64,000 nucleotides of DNA. Origin: Podocnemis expansa. Its lineage: Eukaryota > Chordata > Testudines > Podocnemididae. Every line of letters begins with the position of its first letter. Positions within the stretch are counted from its first letter, which is position 1. The stretch spans positions 141,012,449-141,076,448 of the forward strand of contig ML681963.1 of NCBI GenBank assembly GCA_007922195.1, written 5' to 3'. Below the pieces are notes generated by a model. It saw only the letters and a program-made list of their open reading frames with translations, ran no database searches and had not been told where the DNA came from. The translations under genes and the position numbers were made by a program. Below, piece by piece: positions 22,946-33,813 of the stretch.

Positions 22946-25900
22946 AACCACACAAAGGAAAAGTAAATGATTTTACTGCAATTTTTATTGAGACATAAAT
23001 AATATTTCAATGGTTTTGTTTTTAATTTATTGAAGCTGTTCATTCTGGCAATGATTTGCAGACATTGTGGGGCGGTACTTTCAGCTCTATTTTTACTGTC
23101 TATGGTATTTAAATCTGAAACACAAGTTTCTAAGCAATATCCGCGGCCTGTGACTCCTTCTGTAGCGCACGTCAGCAACACGGACTCCCCATTCCCTGCG
23201 TGCAAAGCAAAAACAGGGCAGGAAAATCTTTTGCGCACTTTTTAAAAATGAAAACAAAACTGAATTTTCTTTCAACACAAACTGAGCAGGAAATTCTTTT
23301 CTAAAAGTTGCTGCTTTATCTTTCGGTTTCTATTTGATTTTCCCTTGTCTCCATGAAAGCCATAGAACCTATCCCTCTCCCAGCTGTGGGACAGAAGGGC
23401 TGGCATTGGTCTATGGAAAACCAGGAGCAAGGGAGAGACTGTGAAGAAAACAAAGAGGAAGACATCAGGGATACCTGGGTGTGGGGAAGGAGAGAGGAGA
23501 AGATGGCTTTCAGTAATAAGATTGTATCGAAGAATTTAGGAGTTTATGGGTCTTTTAGAAAAAATTGCTCCATAAATAATGTTCAAAGAGTTGGGGGGGG
23601 GGGTGAGCTCCCAGGAGAAACTGCCCTGCCCACTAGCTCAGGGTGTCTCTGGGGAGGCAATAGAGGAATTTACCTTTGTGTCTGGGGGGAGTTGGGATTA
23701 TAAATCCTCAAGGCCCTGCTTTCACCCTCCCAGAGCCACTACACATGGCTGTGCAGAGGGGGCCCTGGAGGAAAATAGAGGCCTCATCCTGGGAACAAAT
23801 GGACTTATTTATTGTAGTAGCAGAGTGAACTTTCCAGGGTCCTGAGAACCACTACAGGTTTTCCACTGTGAGATGGCAAGTTATCATTAGGTGCTTAGCA
23901 TGAAGTTTTGCTCAGTACTACCATACCAGTTCTGTGGGTGTGAGAGAGAGAAAATGACAGTAGGGATTTATCCAGCATGGCATCTCAGTGAGTATGGACA
24001 GGACATCAGGCAAAGGAGAATAGTCCAAAGACTCAAGTGAAGCCAGTGACAGACCAAATTGAATGACACTTCAGAAATGTGTGTGTCAGGAAAAGCATTG
24101 GAAGGCTAAGAACCAAACACTAATATTTAGGATTTTAGTATGAGGACATGCTCCTTCCTTGCCACCCCTGCTTCCTGTCTCCAACCTTCCTCTCTGCAGC
24201 AGCATCCTCCCACACTCAGCTGTGTTGCTAAGAAGATTGGTTTCACCATATTTCTTTTCCTGGGTGTTCTGTTTGATTTGTGCTCCTGAGAGTTTCTGTT
24301 AATTGACCTTTTTAAAGTGACTGAAATGAATGATGGCTCATTCTTACACACCAGAAGGCAGGATGCCAGCCTCCAAGGGAATCCCTGCCAAAACCCCATC
24401 TCCCTCTGGGAGTTTGGGTGGGTAAAGAGCAAGGATTTCCTAGGGACTGCCTCCTGCACGGGATTCTTCCACTGATTTATATTTCTAGAGGTGGTGAAGG
24501 GCCCCTGCAAGACCTTTAAGCTAACACAGAAGAAGGAAGGGTGTTGAAGAAGTGCCAGGTCCTGCTGTTACCAACACTAGGGGTGCAACAGGGAGCCCTC
24601 AAGCAGGCGAATGAGCAAACAATGCAGAAAGCTTCTGTAACTTAGCAAGCACAGACAAGAGAAGAATGAACAACAAGGGATGCAGGGGCACGAAGGTCGT
24701 CTGTTCTGTTCTGATTCTCAGACATGTTTGGCTGCTTCTCCCCTTTAAGAAGTCCCTGTTCTTAAAGGGGGGCAAAGCCCTCATCCCAAAAGCCCGTGTT
24801 TCCTTCGTGCAGCAGAATGCTTAGTCCTTGCTGTTAAGCTGCTGCTTGTTTCTATGGACATGGATCTGTCTCTGCGGCAAAGCACATTTTGCTGTCTGTA
24901 GCTGACTTCGCTTTCCTCCTTTAGTATCATGCTGGTTTCCAAGCCAATACCTCAGGGGTTTTTGTTCATATGTGTGGTGGTGTGTGTGTGATGATTGATC
25001 CCTCCCAGCTCTTCTTCCCGCTCACTTCCCTTCTTTCTCTTTTGTGTTTATTTTTATTGTTGTGTGTGTTTATTTTACAATCAAACTACACAAGAAAAAA
25101 AAATCTCAGGTTTAAAACTTAACCACAGACCGAAGCCGTGAGGAGCTGCAATAATAATTCTAATGTTCTGGTGGCATCAAATTATCACTTTTCTTATGAG
25201 CATTGTCTGTCTCTGCTGATGTGCGCACGTCCTACCTAGGCGGATGGGAGAAGGGAGTATCCAAGGAGGCTTACAGTTGGCATTAGGCTTCTTGACTTTT
25301 TTTAAAGGTGTTATTTAAGTCAGAAGCATGAAAACCTCAAACTCTTTTGGCGGCCCAGAATGTGCCAGAGTTGGTGGTGGAGCTGGGGAAGGTTGGATGA
25401 TGAAATGCATTTGATTTTCTTTGTTGTGGTATTGATAAAATGGAAGTTTTGAAGATAGTTGTATCCCTCTGCTCAACCCTGCCCTCTTTTCCCTACAGCT
25501 CTTCTTGAAAGGGGGAGAGGTATCATTTCAGCTACCTCTTAAAAAACACAGTAACCATGTTTCCAGTGAGCACCTCAACCCATTCAGTGTTGCCGACTAT
25601 TATGTTTTAACCCAGGTGGAAGGAAACCTTCCCCTTTTATTCTTATATTCCCTTCCAGTGTAGAGCTCTGATATAGCAAGAGAGTGGTGGGTGAATCTAA
25701 GGGAACTTGTGTATTACATAGTGTCCCAACAAAGGGTCTACGACAAAGAGAAGCTTTTGGAGGACTTAACCAAGACTGTCTAGCCACTGGCTGCAGTATG
25801 TCGTCTCATGTTTTACCCCTTTCAGGGCTGCCCTGCCTTCTTTTTTCTCATGGTCTGTGCTGCCTTTTCAGTGAAATTTGAAAACTTGCAATCAGCCCTC

Positions 25901-27829
25901 TAGCTGGCCACAAAAATGAGAACAAATTTTTATCTACATTTGTCTACTTTTTAAATGTCAGCAATTAAGTGATATTTCAGAGAGTCTCAGCCAAGCTAGG
26001 CCAATTGTCTGATAAACCCTGGAGAGCAAGAGCTTACACTGTGAAACATGCCCGTGGGATAGTGTTTCCATGTTCACATCTTACCTTTGTCCCTTAAACC
26101 TTGCACAGTGTCATGCACCACAAATGGAAAGTCCCCATTTATAGCATTGTTGCCACCTATGTGACCCAAAAGCAGTATTGCCATATACAGAAGTGTTCTC
26201 ATAGAGAACTCTTAGCTTCAACAGTTTCTATCAGTGTTCCTAAAAGATGCATGCATTTTTACAAGGGGAAGAGCCATCCAGATGTTTAGTGGTAGTAAAT
26301 GATTTGCTCTTATTCTTCAAGACATACAGCTATCTATTTATGTAGGGTCTTCCGTTGATCTTCCCACAGTTAGTGTACCAGAACTGCAGTTAGTACAGAG
26401 ATCATCATCATCTATGAAATGTATGTTTCCCACTGCAGGCTCTATGACATGTGACCCAGCTGTATTGCAGTGCAGGGGGAGGAGCTAATTAGGCTACCTA
26501 AAGGCTAGTCCCCACTCCTATTTGTATATTATTGGCCGAAACTTGGAGGAATATGAACTGCAGCTGTTGTAACAGCATCCCCAGACAGAAGCTAGCAAAG
26601 ACCCTGGGAGGGGATCATAATGGGCATTTATTTTCCTCCACAGCTGGCATTCTATAAGTGCCCGTACCAGCTGGGCCAGGAATCACTGTCTCCCGTCTCT
26701 TGACCCTACAGTGTTAGAAAGAATTAAGAGTACCCTTTGCCTGTTGCAGGACATCTTGCCACCATTCCTAGCGCTATCAACTCAGCCCCACCCATGGTAG
26801 CATTAGTGGCAGTCAAGAATAGATGAGATGTTGAAATTTTTTTGCCACTGTGAGCCCTCTTTTTGAATAGCTTGGATGACACAGTGGTACACAGGATACT
26901 GCTCTACATTATCACCCATCACGCGCACACTGCTGGAGTTGCATGTGTGGGAAAACTTGGGGGGTGGGGGGGTAAAAACCTAGTACAGAAACAGACTAAA
27001 TGACAGGCATGAAAGATGCTGGAGCCTAACCCCCTAGACCTCCTGCATGAGGTCACTGCAGAGTGTGCTGCAGGATACACCTGGGCCAGTCGGAGATTCT
27101 GCATTCTCAGCCCCTATAACCAAAAAAAGTAGAGCAGGCCAGGGCAACACTGCCTGGTCAGAAATAAAAGCACAGCTCTGGCCAGCTGCCACCATGAGCT
27201 TTTAGAGAAGCTTGTATTGCAAAGCTTGCAGAAATTGGGGTCTTTTTTTTTTCCCCCCCCAGTCTCCCGCAAGAACCCTAGAGGGTCAGCAGTGGCCTTC
27301 AGCAGCTCTATCTCTGTGCACAATGAGGTGACACCTAGTCTGCTCTCCAATTTGCAGCCAAGCAAAAGAAAAGCCTTTTAACACACACTTTTGAAGAGCC
27401 AAAGAACATTTATAACCCATCTAATCAGTGAGCATGCTTGCAAATGGCCTGTTCTGTTGGCTGGTCTTTGTGAGAGCACTTGGTACATCCACCCATCACT
27501 TGGAGCATTTAAAGTTAGCTTGGTTAAAACACTAGAAAAATGTCCTATAAGAGAACAATCCTGCAGCAGCCTTGAGCAGTAGGACTGATCCAGAGCCATT
27601 GGACTCTCCTCATTGTCTTCATTCAGCTGTAGATCAAGCCTGACAGGCCCTAATAGATCTTTAATGTCTCTTGTATCAGGGGATATGTTAGTTACCTTGG
27701 AGGATTTTATCTGCTGCCTAATGGGTCCACTTCCCTTACCACATTCCTTTAATGAACGCTGCCAGCCAGAACCTCTGATCCCAGGAGTCATGGGGCCTGA
27801 TTTTGGTCTCTCTTGGGCCTGGTTCACAA

Positions 27830-27960
27830 AGGTATAACACCCTTGTCTTTACTGGAGTTATTCCTGATTTACAGCAGCATAAGCGAGATCAGAATCAGTC
27901 CCATTGACTTAAGTGGAAGCAAGACTGGCCCAAAGGAGAGTAACTAGCCTCCTCCTTGGA
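27830..27960. repeat. old interspersed repeat fragment
   Basis: 'gatttacagcagcataagcg' and 'agatcagaatcagtcccatt' are words of a diverged amniote repeat. The family is not assigned. Confidence 0.4.
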
Positions 27961-28773
27961 CAATTGGATGAATGTATGAAGTATCTGATTGGTGCCCTGC
28001 TGCTTTGACCATCTGGTTATTTTCTGTCTTAGCTGTATTGTGTGGTGTGCACATGCCAATTCGTAGAATTTCAGCCTTCTTAAGGCAGACAGTAAAGCTA
28101 CCCAGATGACCCTCCTCTAGAACGCTCCTACCTCCCAGCTTCTAAAGGAGTGAAAGGCTGAGCCCCAAGCAAGGCTTGTCTTCATTGACCACAGCACACT
28201 CATTGCCATAAAATCGATCTTCTGAATCGACTGAGCAAGTCTGTGAAGACTCACTCAGTCTATTGGGAATTCAATTGCTGAAGATCACTCCTTCAAGTAG
28301 CATAGCATTGAGTTGACAGGAGGCCATTTCCTATCAACTCAGTACATTGAAGACACTGTGGTGAATAGGCATTAGGCAGTCAAAGGGTGGTACGCAAGTT
28401 AAGTAACTTGCATATCTCCCTTCGACTGCTGTCAAAATTCTCCTGCAAGTGCAGATCAGGGCTCACACAAGCTAAACTGACTAAGTCCTTGACACCCTGC
28501 AATATCCTCATTTTCTTCTGTAACTTCAGAGGGATTGTGGGAAGAAAGGAGTCGGCAACACTGAAGCCCAGAAGTGTTTTCCTAGCTTGGGCTGTGTTCC
28601 TAACCATCTCCTCTCTCTTGTGTTTGTATCATTTTCTGGTCATGCATCCCTGTCTGCTATAGGAAGCCTATCCCAAAAAGAAACTTCTTCTGCCATCCCC
28701 CATCCCCACTCTTAAATTAACAATAATAAGCTATCAGTGTTGTAATTGCAATCTATGAATTATAGATTTAAGT

Positions 28774-28802
28774 ATTTATTATTATTATTATTACTATTAT
28801 TA
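28774..28802. repeat. (ATT)n microsatellite
   Basis: A run of about nine ATT/TTA units with one interruption. Confidence 0.8.
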
Positions 28803-30498
28803 TGTAATTTTACTTCTTAATCTTTGTGTGCTGCTCTTTGGTTCTCTGTTGTGAGTAAATGCAGATTCCCCCAGTCTCCTCTAATCCCCACCTGCCCCAC
28901 CAGTCTGGGGCTGGCTGCACTATACTGTGCCAGGCCTACCTTTTGAGCTGTCCTGGAGGAGGCATATAAACACTGGTAGGCCCATGTGAGAGGATTTGAA
29001 AGGATGATGCCCTGAAACCTACAAAGTCCAGGGTAATGCCCTTCTCTCCCCCACGCCTACCCACACACCATGGAATCTGCTCAAATTTGTAGGGAGCAGG
29101 AATGGAGAATTCAAAGGCACAAGCTTAAACTAGAGGAAAATTGATCAATTCTTCCAGGAAGCAGTCAAAGCCCATGTGCTCACAAGGTCCCCCACTCTGG
29201 TGTGTGAATCCAGAAAGTGCATCTTTCCCAGGAATAGTTTAAAGACCTAGCATCCCCATCCCTTTTTGGCAACAGTCTCCCCACCATCCAAAGCCACTGA
29301 GTTTTTGTTCCAGTACCTTACTTTGGGGATCAGTCCTGGCCTTTCTTGGGTTCAATTTCCATCCAGCTGATGATCTCTATTTTTGTCCCTGTAGCAATGC
29401 ATTAAGGGGAAAGAGGATGTTCAGTGTTAGGGCAACAGAGCCCCTGGCTGCCTGGAAGGGACTTGGTGGGAAATCAGCCCATATGGTTTCTGATAACCAT
29501 AGGTATGCAGGAAGAGATGGGGAGCAGTCCCCTAAGTGCTGGGAGAAATGACTATGGTTTTCCAGCACTAAGAATTCAGAGGAAGCAGAATTAAGATTTC
29601 TGAATAAGCTTGATGGCCACAGCCTTGCACTTGCTTCTTGTACCCTCCTCATCCTGTAACCTAGAAGTACCCAATCATCTGGAGTGAGGGGAGGGCTATG
29701 GGGAAGTATCAGTACCATAAGAAGGGAACCCTCTCTGTACCACAGTATCAAATATTCTCTCTTTAACTAGCCAGCCCATTTAGGCATCATTTTAAGTGCA
29801 ATGGCCCAGTGTCTCTAACTTGAGTGTGGATTATTGTAGATAGCAGTCTTCTTTTCCTTGTGCAGTGTTGAAGTTATTTGTCACTCAAAATCCATTCCAG
29901 AGGAGCAGAGAAATCCAGTTCAGGCTTTCTCCTCTTCTCAGAAGCCATCTATAGAAACCATTCCAGATCTTCTAGAAATCCAGTTTGGGCTCCATTCTTC
30001 CTCCCTCAAGTTCAAGGCAGAGATGGCTAAGGAGTTAATGTGGGGCAGGTTGGGATCACCTGCTTGACAGACACTTGTGTGGATTTGGGGCCTGATTGTG
30101 TAAGGGGCCAAGCAGCTTTAACCCTCATTAATGTTGCTCAGGAGGTATGCTATACCATACAGCAGCGAGCCTTTCATTAGCAAACAGCAGACCCCAGCAG
30201 AAGGGTTGGGTCCTGAACGGGTGTTGGCATGTAGAAGATATTCTGAGTGCTAGGTGGGGAGACAGTATCTTGCAAGCAGCCCACTGTGTTCCATTCCCCT
30301 CTCAGCTAGTCACTGAAACCAAACACATCTCCTTCTGCCCGATACACCAGTGCTGAAATCGGATGGTGCCTGGCAGAACGGAGAGACAAGCTCTGCCCCT
30401 GGCCTGTCTTTCTTAATTTATTATTGGAAGCTGTAAACAGCAGTGCTTTTTTATCCTCTTTCTTTTCCCTTCTTTTGTACTTTGGAACAAAGTGTTGT

Positions 30499-30504
30499 AA
30501 TAAA
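30499..30504 (+). terminator. candidate poly(A) signal AATAAA
   Basis: AATAAA lies in 'gtgttgtaataaatgcccac'. It is followed within about 30 bases by the GT-rich 'gctggtgttgtctg', the arrangement of a working cleavage site. It is the best such site on the + strand after the DUSP8 stop. Confidence 0.5.
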
Positions 30505-31567
30505 TGCCCACGTAGATGTTTTAAGAGCTGGTGTTGTCTGTATTCTTTGATTGCGAGACTGTCACGTGAGGGAGACGGATGAGCTCCTACTCCAAACAGC
30601 CGCTCTTGGGGGAGAAGGCTCAGATTGTGGAAGTTGCTCATGGTTTGGCAGGACCCATCAACACACGTAAGCCCTCGCGGAGATCTGTCCACCGATGGTC
30701 CACTGGCTGGAAGCTCAAGACAGATGAATTCAAACTGGAGTTCAGGGCACATGTTTAACAGCGACTGTGATGAGCCACTGGAATAATTTGCCAAGGAATG
30801 TGGTTTATGCTTCATCACTTGCCATCTTTTAAATGAAGATTTGGTGTCTTTCTCAGAGATGTACTCCAGCTCAGCCATGCTCTAGGCCAGTGGTTCCCAA
30901 CCTTTTCTCTGCCATGGCACACCTCAATACCTTCAAATTTTTCAAGACACACTGCCGTTAAAAAACTCATGAATATTCAAATAAACTTAAATGATTTATG
31001 AATATTCATGAACAGTGGCTCAGTGCTTCGGAAATGCTCCTATGTGGGGGAGTGGGATTAGCAGAGCAGGGATTGCAAAAGAGGGGAGGTCAGGAGTTGT
31101 GTGCAGTGGTAGCAGTGAGTGTGGGGAGCAGAGCAGGGCAGGGGTGGCAAAAGAGGACAAGGACAGCCATGTGGGAACAGCACAAGGGTGGCAAGAGAGG
31201 AAGGGAGAACATGAGTTGCTTTGTGGCGGGGGCAGGGGGAACCTGGGGAGTGGGAAGGGAGGGCAGGGGAGCATGGTGCAGCACCCACTTCCCCCTTCTC
31301 CACAGTGGTTCCCTGCCACCCAAGGCAAATCCTCACCCCACTGCTGCTCCCTCCCACCCCAGTGGGTCCCATCCTCCCCCTCCCCAGCCCCCTGCTGTCT
31401 GTGAGGGACGCTCCCATCACTGCAGGGGCCAGAACTATCCCTCCAGCCCCCAGCTACACTCCCCCATACAGCCACCCCACCCCCCAGCTACACACAACCC
31501 CAACCAAACAGCCACCCCATAACCCCAGCTACACATCCTCTGCTACACAGCCACTCCTACCCACCTC

Positions 31568-33095
31568 TGTGTTGAACCCCGGGTTCGCGATGTGACTGGG
31601 ATGGACCGGCGACACCCACCAATGAGACAGACACCAGTTCAAGTAAACAAAAAAGCTACTTTTATAGTGACACCTTAAACACCTTTAACCACATAACAGT
31701 GTAAAACAAGGAGATCTATACAAAAACACTTGTAATCAACTAACAATATGAAGCAAAAATCTATATAGGACACTTATAACCAACTAACAGCATAAAGCAA
31801 AATCTAAATGAACACTTATAACTAAATGACAATATAAAGCTAAAAACCTATGCAAAGCACTTATAACCAAGTAACAGTGTGGAGCAAGAGTCTATATAAA
31901 GCACCTGTAAAACACCTCCAGCCAAACAGGATAAAGTATGAGAGTCTATGCAAAACACTTACAACCTACAAAAGTACTTATAGTTAAATAACAGTATGGA
32001 TTAATGACCTATAAGAGGGTGGCCATAATAAGTCAAGGACTTTTCTGGCCTTTTACTGCCTCAACATCGGTATAGGCACTGACCAGCCCACCCGACGTGT
32101 ATTTACCAATGGCTGGAAGCCATTCCTCCTTGCTAGCCAAGAAGGGTGGGTGGCAGAATGAAAAAAAAGTCAGATGAGAGAAAAATAAACCCCCACACTC
32201 CCCCCGTGTACACTGGGGAAGTTTGGGGCCAGCAGTTTAGAGCAGAAGCAGAGTAATGAACAATTATACAGTAAGAAGGATGCAAAATACAAATGACTAA
32301 CAAAACACCTGGTAAATTAACAACACAAAACTATGCTAGACCTTAAACAACTATACCATAAAAAGATTATGCAGGATACAGAGGAAATAATAACAACTAC
32401 ACAAACTATGCAAAACTCAGATGAAGAAGCTACAATCACAGCCTATATATAAATGCTACCAAGTAGAATGATTAAGAGAAGGTAGGAGGCCTATATCGAT
32501 TTATAATACCTGTCCCAGGACCGCAGTAGAACCCAAAGCGAGGAGGCAGACCAGCTGCAGCATCTCAGCACTTAATCGTTCGGCCGGCAATCCGTGTACA
32601 CCCCAAAAAAAAAAAGAGGGTCTCGGGGGTGGGTACTCCCTGTCTCAGTCGGGGGATCAGTCCGACCGGGTCGCAACGTGCCCTTTAGCATCTGAGGGTG
32701 GGAGAACAACAAGCTAGCTGAGACAGGGGGTTTTAATAGAATTTTGCCCAGCCAGAGTAAAAATAGCCAATTAGGAGTGGGATCCTGGTCAGGACCAATG
32801 ATAAAACTGGGACCCCAGACAATGACCCCTCCTTCGTGGTGACGGGGGTGCCGAGAAACTGTTCAGGGGGGATAGGAACTCACCCCCCTTCTTGTTGACA
32901 CAAAGCTAGGGAGGAAGAAACTCACACAGGAGATTGAGGCCCATCAGGGAAGATGGATCCTTAACACTCTTCCCCTTGAGCTGGATAGCCCGGAGATGAG
33001 ACCCATCAGGGGAGAGAGATACTTAACACTCCTCCCTGTGAGCTCCATAGTCTAGAGGGCTATGTTGGGGGGCGGGGTGGCCATTATGTCTGCCA
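31568..33095 (-). mobile_element. LTR-like insertion inside the hAT element
   Basis: The sequence starts TGTGTTGAAC and ends GTCTGCCA (TG...CA). It is flanked by cctc at 31564-31567 and 33096-33099; ccacctc on both sides is an alternative 7-bp reading. Composition changes sharply at both borders. Read on the minus strand it has a TATTAAAA box near 32730 and no long open frame. This suits a long solo LTR, but no poly(A) signal or primer-binding site was confirmed, so the class is open. Its right-hand half in LTR orientation contains the 44-bp tandem repeat. Confidence 0.5.
31680..32020. repeat. 44-bp degenerate tandem repeat, about 7.5 copies
   Basis: The word 'cacttataaccaactaaca' with variants begins at 31680, 31727, 31771, 31813, 31858, 31902 and 31956, with a partial unit near 31975. 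Spacing is 42-47 with one of 54. Each unit continues with 'gtataaagcaaaaatctata' variants. The array is AT-rich and confined to the LTR-like insertion. Confidence 0.85.
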
Positions 33096-33622
33096 CCTCT
33101 GTTGACACTCTGCTGCACACACACACTTGCCCCACACAACCCCCAGCAGCTCTCCCCTCCCAAAGCCCTTACCTGGGCTGTTTGCAGGCTGCTCTGCCCT
33201 GCAGGTGGAGATTCACACACTCCCAGCCTCCCCCAGCTCTCTGCTGCCTGGGCTTAAGGTGGAGCCAGGTTTGGGCTGCTCCTGCTATTTTTAGGGGGAC
33301 CCCTGGAACTCCCTCTTCTAGTGCCTTCCTCTATTTTTAGGGGGCTAGAATGCTACCGGCCTAAAAATAGGGGGCCCTGGAACCTTATTCCGGTGCCTTC
33401 CCCCTTACTTTAACCCCTGCCTTTTCCCAGCCCTGCACAGCCCAGCTGGTGGGGCTGAGCAGAGATGGAACTTTAACTCCAGCTCTCAAGCATGCTCACG
33501 GCACACTTTGGGTGTTCCTGCGGCACACCAGTGTGCTCCGGCACACTGGGTGGGAACCACTGCTCTAGGCTTCAAACTGAGTGAGGTCTGTGGCCTGTGC
33601 GAGGCAGGAGGTCAGACTAGAG

Positions 33623-33813
33623 CTGGGGTCTCAAACACATGGTGTGGGGGGGCCAAATGCAGCCCCTAAAGCTACTTCCTGGGGCCCACAATAACACTAT
33701 TGTTACCAATATTTGCAATATTGTTGTATGAAAAGGGTTTCAGTGGTGCAGCCCTCAGGCTAACATACTAGTCCTCATATGTCCCTCGTGGTGATTTGAG
33801 TTTGAGACCCCTG
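33623..33813. mobile_element. small hAT-type element, 'caggggtctcaaactc' family, copy 3
   Basis: The ends are 'ctggggtctcaaac' and 'gtttgagacccctg'. The flanks 33615-33622 and 33814-33821 are both gactagag. It sits in the CR1 3' end a short way from the larger hAT element. Confidence 0.9.

Larger units (their letters stand above)
22189..30520 (+). other. DUSP8: DUSP8 3' UTR, proposed extent
   Basis: No coding exon follows the stop. From 22189 to about 25150 the sequence is free of recognised repeats. It contains AT-rich parts (22910-22950, 22975-23030) and U-rich parts (25020-25080, words like tttatttttattg) that look like untranslated mRNA sequence. No canonical AATAAA was found until 30499. 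Repeat fragments appear from about 27830. The true end could be earlier through a variant signal. Confidence 0.4.
30888..33562. mobile_element. large hAT-type element inserted in CR1
   Basis: The ends are 'cagtggttcccaacc' and 'ggtgggaaccactg'. The flanks 30880-30887 and 33563-33570 are both ctctaggc. The left end (tgccatggcacacc, aatattcatgaa) matches the short element at 9437. The interior has G-rich degenerate repeats (31030-31280), C-rich repeats with 'cccagctacac' (31340-31560) and 'ctatttttaggggg' modules (33270-33400). No transposase frame was found. A 1.5-kb sequence is inserted at 31568. Confidence 0.85.

Noticed and set aside
22897..23238. Frame of 113 codons on the minus strand after DUSP8
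   Set aside because: It lies in AT-rich 3' UTR-like sequence and has no protein signature.
30306..30878. Open frame of 190 codons on the minus strand
   Set aside because: It spans the candidate poly(A) region and the CR1 3' end and has no conserved motif.
30998..31595. Several overlapping open frames on both strands rich in Pro, Gly and Ser
   Set aside because: They come from G-rich and C-rich tandem repeats inside the hAT element.
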